DNA of 9,790 nt from positions 1 through 9,790 of the forward strand of contig CALWDV010000043.1 in the NCBI GenBank assembly GCA_944376785.1. The letters run 5' to 3'. Positions 7,545 to 9,790 of the stretch are shown piece after piece; position 1 is the stretch's first letter; every line of letters starts with the position of its first letter. A program made the translations under genes and the position numbers. The notes under the pieces are model-generated. The model ran no database searches. It saw only the letters and a list, made by a program, of their open reading frames with translations, and was not told the DNA's origin. The stretch comes from an uncultured Clostridia bacterium. GTDB lineage: Bacteria; Bacillota; Clostridia; Christensenellales; UBA1242.

Positions 7545-8462
7545 CTATTTTAAAAAACCTTTAATAATTAAATCTTCTGCTTCTTGTTCGGTTAAACCAA
7601 GTGTCATTAACTTAACCACTTGTTCACCTGCAATTTTCCCAATGGCTGCTTCATGAACCAAAGTTGCTTCAACATTTTCACAAACAATTTTTGGTGTTGA
7701 ATCAATTCTGGAATTGTTTGCCAGTATTCCATCGCAAGAAACATGACCAAAACATTTGTTTTTACCTTTAACAGCTGAATAAAAATTTTGATATGAATTG
7801 TCTTTTGCAACACTTCTTGAAATAACATCAACACTGCTATTTTCACCAATCAAATCAACATCAAATTTTGTTATTGCTGTTTGATTGTTTGTGGTTAAAA
7901 CTTTTTCTTTAATTATAAGTTTTGCATTGGCAAAAAGTTTGGCTTTTGTGTTTCTAACAGAATGTGAAACTCCACCAATTTGAGTTGTGTCCATTTCAAA
8001 AAAACTATTTTCTTTCATGGTTATTTTGGTTGTTGGATTTAAAACCTTTTCGCCTTGTCCATTTCCAACACCTAAATGTTTTTCAATATATGAAACTTTG
8101 CAGTTTTTGCCCAAATGGAAATTATGAATTCCGTTGTGCTCACTATTATCGTTAGTTGCGTTGTGAATTCCACAACCGGCAACAATGGTTACTTCTGCAT
8201 TATCTCCAATATAAAAGTCGTTATAAACTAAATCTTTAATTCCACCAGATGTTATAATAACTGGTATGTGAACACTTTTATTTTTAACATTTGGTTTAAC
8301 ATAAATGTCAATTCCCGGTTTGTCTTTTTTAGATGTTATTTCAATTTCAGCTGTTGAATTTTTAATTTTTGGTTGCCCATTTTCACGCAAATTAAAAGCA
8401 CCAGCAGGAATTTTGTGTAGGTCGGCAATTGATGCTAAAAGCTCTTTCTCAATTTTATTCAT
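7545..8462 (-). CDS. Short SufB/SufD-family Fe-S scaffold (SmsB-type)
   Basis: The protein belongs to the SufBD beta-helix family, which with SufC forms the scaffold for Fe-S cluster assembly. The C-terminal half shows the family core: GHVSCDGILANNSRIDSTPK, then a CENVEATLVHEAAIGKI stretch (Cys261, His270, Glu271), and a helical end with LGLTEQEAEDLIIKGFL. At 305 residues it is much shorter than SufB (~470) and lacks a SufB-length N-terminal region. This fits the minimal two-gene SMS (SmsCB) systems known from archaea and anaerobic bacteria. The family's FYLxSRG segment reads VVKLMTLG. I chose the ATG at 8462 over one five codons upstream because GGAGG (8469-8473) sits 6 nt before it; this start overlaps the end of the ATPase gene by 8 bp. 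No desulfurase or SufU gene is seen nearby, also as expected for SMS. Confidence 0.88.
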   Translation of the reverse strand: MNKIEKELLASIADLHKIPAGAFNLRENGQPKIKNSTAEIEITSKKDKPGIDIYVKPNVKNKSVHIPVIITSGGIKDLVYNDFYIGDNAEVTIVAGCGIHNATNDNSEHNGIHNFHLGKNCKVSYIEKHLGVGNGQGEKVLNPTTKITMKENSFFEMDTTQIGGVSHSVRNTKAKLFANAKLIIKEKVLTTNNQTAITKFDVDLIGENSSVDVISRSVAKDNSYQNFYSAVKGKNKCFGHVSCDGILANNSRIDSTPKIVCENVEATLVHEAAIGKIAGEQVVKLMTLGLTEQEAEDLIIKGFLK

Positions 8463-9168
8463 TGTTAACCTCCACATTTAATTTTGAGCAAGTTGAATTT
8501 TTTAGTTTAGGTAAAATTAACTCTGCTTTTCCAAAATCTTCTAATTTAGAACTATTCAAAATAATTATTTCATCAGCTATTTCCAAAATTTTTTGTTGAT
8601 GTGTTACAATTAATGTTAATGTTTTTTTGTTTTTAAGTTCTTTGAAAATGTTTGTTAGTCCGTCAAAACTCCAAATATCAATTCCTGCTTCTGGTTCATC
8701 AAAAATGTTAATTTTCTTTTGTTCTGCTAAATTAATTGCTAGTTCAATTCTTTTTAGTTCACCACCAGATAAATTAGAATCTAAATCTCTTTGCAAATAA
8801 TCTTTTGCACAAAGACCAACCTTGCTTAAAAAATCACAGCCACATTTTACAATATTATCTTTTTTTGAAACGGTAGAAATTAAATCGGCAACAGTTAAAC
8901 CTTTAAATTTAACTGGTTGTTGGAATGTAAACCCTAAACCTTTTTTGCTACGTTCAGTAATGCTTAATTTGTTAATGTTTTCACCATCTAAAATAATATC
9001 ACCACTGGTTTGATTAATAATTCCCATAATAATTTTAACCAAAGTGCTTTTTCCACTGCCATTATGCCCAGTTATTGCAACAATTTTGCCATAGTTTAAT
9101 TTTAAATTTATATTATCTAAAATGGTTTTGTTTCCCACTTTATAGTTTATATTTTTTAGCTCTAACAT
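8455..9168 (-). CDS. SufC-type ABC ATPase (SmsC-type) for Fe-S cluster assembly
   Basis: A soluble 237-residue ABC ATPase. Walker A is GHNGSGKST (34-42), the Q-loop is FQQP (82-85), the signature is LSGGELKRIEL (133-143), Walker B with D-loop is INIFDEPEAGID (153-164, Glu158 catalytic), and the switch His is His190 in VTHQQ. There are no membrane helices. Pairing with the overlapping SufB-family gene identifies it as the energising subunit of the Fe-S scaffold rather than a transporter ATPase. The DEPEAGID form, in place of the DETDSGLD of classical SufC, together with the short partner, suggests the minimal SmsC branch. The start follows AAGGAG (9173-9178) with only 4 nt spacing. It is the first gene of the apparent four-gene operon, about 90 nt behind a good promoter. 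A transporter ATPase is the main alternative but is unlikely given the neighbour. Confidence 0.88.
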   Translation of the reverse strand: MLELKNINYKVGNKTILDNINLKLNYGKIVAITGHNGSGKSTLVKIIMGIINQTSGDIILDGENINKLSITERSKKGLGFTFQQPVKFKGLTVADLISTVSKKDNIVKCGCDFLSKVGLCAKDYLQRDLDSNLSGGELKRIELAINLAEQKKINIFDEPEAGIDIWSFDGLTNIFKELKNKKTLTLIVTHQQKILEIADEIIILNSSKLEDFGKAELILPKLKNSTCSKLNVEVNNE

Positions 9169-9262
9169 TTGTCTCCTTAAATTTGTAAAATGGAAAAATC
9201 CATAAATTTTGTTGTGTTAAATTAACTTGTTTATTAATAATTAATTAAATAACACTAATTTT

Positions 9263-9291
9263 ATTTTATCATTAATAAAGGTAAATGTCAT
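9263..9291 (-). promoter_or_regulatory. Promoter of the SmsCB/ribokinase/nucleoside hydrolase operon
   Basis: On the minus strand, ATGACA (9291-9286) and TAAAAT (9268-9263) are 17 bp apart, each a 5/6 match to consensus, and the -10 box is preceded by TG at the extended -10 position. The predicted leader of ~85-90 nt contains a small hairpin (ATGGA / TCCAT) shortly before the ribosome site and a possible GTGTTA / TAACAC pairing. I do not recognise a riboswitch or a known Fe-S regulator site. Confidence 0.6.
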
Positions 9292-9357
9292 TTATTTATT
9301 ATTTTTAATAAAAAATCTTAGAATAATAAAATAATTATTTGATAAATTAAAAAAGCA

Positions 9358-9386
9358 TTGACAATTTAATTAACAATAATTATAAT
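9358..9386 (+). promoter_or_regulatory. Perfect-consensus sigma-A/70 promoter of the tRNA-like array
   Basis: TTGACA (9358-9363), exactly 17 bp, then TATAAT (9381-9386). This is the strongest promoter in the window and no protein gene follows it. It points at the tRNA-like array, whose first unit starts about 50 nt downstream, which suggests an abundant stable-RNA transcript. Confidence 0.85.
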
Positions 9387-9394
9387 ATCTTTGC

Positions 9395-9421
9395 ATAACA
9401 TAAATTACTTGTTTATGTTAT
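9395..9421 (+). other. Perfect 10-bp inverted repeat in the leader of the tRNA-like array
   Basis: ATAACATAAA (9395-9404) and TTTATGTTAT (9412-9421) flank a 7-nt spacer. It begins at about the expected transcription start. It can act as a DNA operator just downstream of the promoter or as a 5' hairpin in the transcript; the sequence does not decide between these. Confidence 0.5.
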
Positions 9422-9434
9422 AAAATTAAAACGC

Positions 9435-9643
9435 TATGCGCCGTTAGCTCAGCTGGATAGAGCGTTGGTCTACGGAACGGCGTCGCAACTCAATTTTGGT
9501 GTTTGTTTTAATTAAAATTAAAACTTCACTTATTAATTGGTTGCTCCTTTTCCCCAATAAAACTTTTTCAAATTTTTATAGGGGACCCCATTTGGAGCCT
9601 TTGGTTCCTAATTATTAATATAAGCAAAATAAATTTTATAAAT
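9435..9643 (+). repeat. Tandem repeat unit 1 (209 bp) of the tRNA-headed array
   Basis: The unit consists of a tRNA-like head (9438-9489), a variable ~20-nt joint, an AT-rich middle with TTTTAATTAAAA, and a tail with paired G/C blocks. In the tail GCTCC (9543-9547) can pair with GGAGC (9594-9598), CCCC (9552-9555) with GGGG (9581-9584), or GGAGCC (9594-9599) can fold on GGTTCC (9603-9608). The first 147 nt recur 209 bp later with 5 substitutions and no indels. No open reading frame of note lies inside. Confidence 0.85.
9438..9489 (+). pseudogene. Truncated tRNA-Arg(ACG)-like sequence, copy 1
   Basis: The first 39 nt read like a bacterial tRNA-Arg: 5' acceptor strand GCGCCGT, T8-A9, D stem GCTC/GAGC with loop AGCTGGATA (TGG in place of the usual GG pair context), 5' anticodon strand TTGGT and loop CTACGGA with anticodon ACG. 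What should follow (the 3' anticodon strand ACCAA, variable loop, T arm with GTTCGA, and acceptor 3' strand with CCA) is missing. Instead AACGGCG follows at once; it is complementary to the 5' acceptor strand, giving an 8-bp stem (9438-9445 with 9476-9483, last pair G-T). The RNA could thus fold as an acceptor stem plus D arm, without anticodon stem or T arm. It cannot work as an ordinary arginine tRNA. It is either a deletion product or a tRNA-like small RNA. Confidence 0.7.
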
Positions 9644-9790
9644 TATGCGCCGTTAGCTCAGCTGGATAGAGCGTTGGTCTACGGAACGGCGTCGCAACAC
9701 AATTTTAAGGTTCGTTTTAATTAAAATTAAAACTTCACTTATTAATTGGTTGCTCCTTTTCCCCAATAAAACTTTTTCAAATTTTTATAG
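9644..9790 (+). repeat. Tandem repeat unit 2 of the tRNA-headed array, cut by the window end
   Basis: This is the first 147 nt of a second unit, matching unit 1 at 142 positions. The 55-nt start (9644-9698) is identical to unit 1, the five differences all fall in 9699-9713, and 9714-9790 is identical again. No convincing promoter precedes it (TATAAA at 9637-9642 is too close and lacks a -35 box), so it is probably read from the upstream promoter. More units may follow beyond the window. Confidence 0.85.
9647..9698 (+). pseudogene. Truncated tRNA-Arg(ACG)-like sequence, copy 2
   Basis: Identical to copy 1 over all 52 nt: same acceptor, D arm and ACG loop, same loss of the 3' anticodon strand and T arm, and the same possible 8-bp closure (9647-9654 with 9685-9692). 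Identity of the head while the adjoining 15 nt carries five changes suggests either very recent duplication with local change, or selection on the head. Confidence 0.7.

Noticed and set aside
8463..8477. Start of the SufB-like gene five codons upstream (ATG at 8477)
   Set aside because: The GGAGG ribosome site lies between that ATG and the one at 8462, which it matches with normal spacing.
9438..9643. Group I intron inserted in the tRNA-Arg anticodon loop
   Set aside because: The sequence after the anticodon loop shows no recognisable P, Q, R or S core, is only ~160 nt, and is followed by another 5' half rather than a 3' exon.
9438..9790. Two intact tRNA-Arg genes
   Set aside because: The 5' half fits well, but no T arm (GTTCGA), 3' anticodon strand or CCA-proximal acceptor end follows in the next ~100 nt of either copy.
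9435..9790. CRISPR array or integron-cassette (attC) array
   Set aside because: The period is 209 bp with nearly the whole unit repeated, no short repeats with unique spacers, no cas or integrase gene, and GTTAGCTC is the normal tRNA D-arm start rather than an attC core.
1..9790. Mollicute-type genetic code with UGA as Trp
   Set aside because: All full-length frames are continuous with the standard code and their Trp codons are TGG.

Overview
The window is very AT-rich DNA with strong Shine-Dalgarno sites, sigma-A/70-type promoters and hairpin-plus-T-run terminators. It carries a signal peptidase I, a CvpA-like membrane protein and a minimal SUF (SmsCB-type) gene pair. This suggests a low-GC Bacillota, probably an anaerobic clostridial or related uncultured lineage; the species cannot be fixed from the sequence. 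In-frame Trp codons are TGG and the genes I call end in TAA or TAG, so nothing points to UGA recoding.

Layout, left half (plus strand). The window opens inside the 3' end of a signal peptidase I gene (1-195), closed by a terminator (197-223). A promoter at 269-297 then serves a 1158-residue membrane-anchored protein (345-3821). Its first ~185 residues look like a four-helix CvpA-type membrane domain. Its ~970-residue exported part contains at least seven diverged tandem repeats of ~87-97 residues. After another terminator come a 29-residue single-helix membrane peptide (3935-4024) and, coupled to it by a TAATG overlap, a 272-residue exported membrane-anchored protein (4024-4842). I cannot assign a function to any of these envelope proteins.

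Layout, right half (minus strand). A bidirectional hairpin (4853-4882) separates the convergent halves. A four-helix membrane protein of unknown function (5473-4889) lies next. Beyond it, reading right to left, is a compact apparent operon: a SufC/SmsC-type ATPase, a short SufB/SmsB-type scaffold overlapping it by 8 bp, ribokinase, and a nucleoside hydrolase, ending in a terminator at 5561-5589. The last two form a complete salvage step: ribonucleoside to base plus ribose, then ribose to ribose 5-phosphate. The first two form a minimal Fe-S cluster assembly pair. The likely promoter (9263-9291) is divergent from the final region.

Final region (plus strand, 9358-9790). A perfect consensus promoter (TTGACA, 17 bp, TATAAT) drives no protein. 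It drives a tandem array with a 209-bp period. Each unit starts with ~45-50 nt that are the 5' half of a tRNA-Arg(ACG) but lack the 3' anticodon strand, variable loop and T arm. Two units are visible, 142/147 identical over the shared part, and the second runs off the window. This is the most unusual feature here: either a decaying tRNA tandem duplication or a family of tRNA-headed small RNAs.
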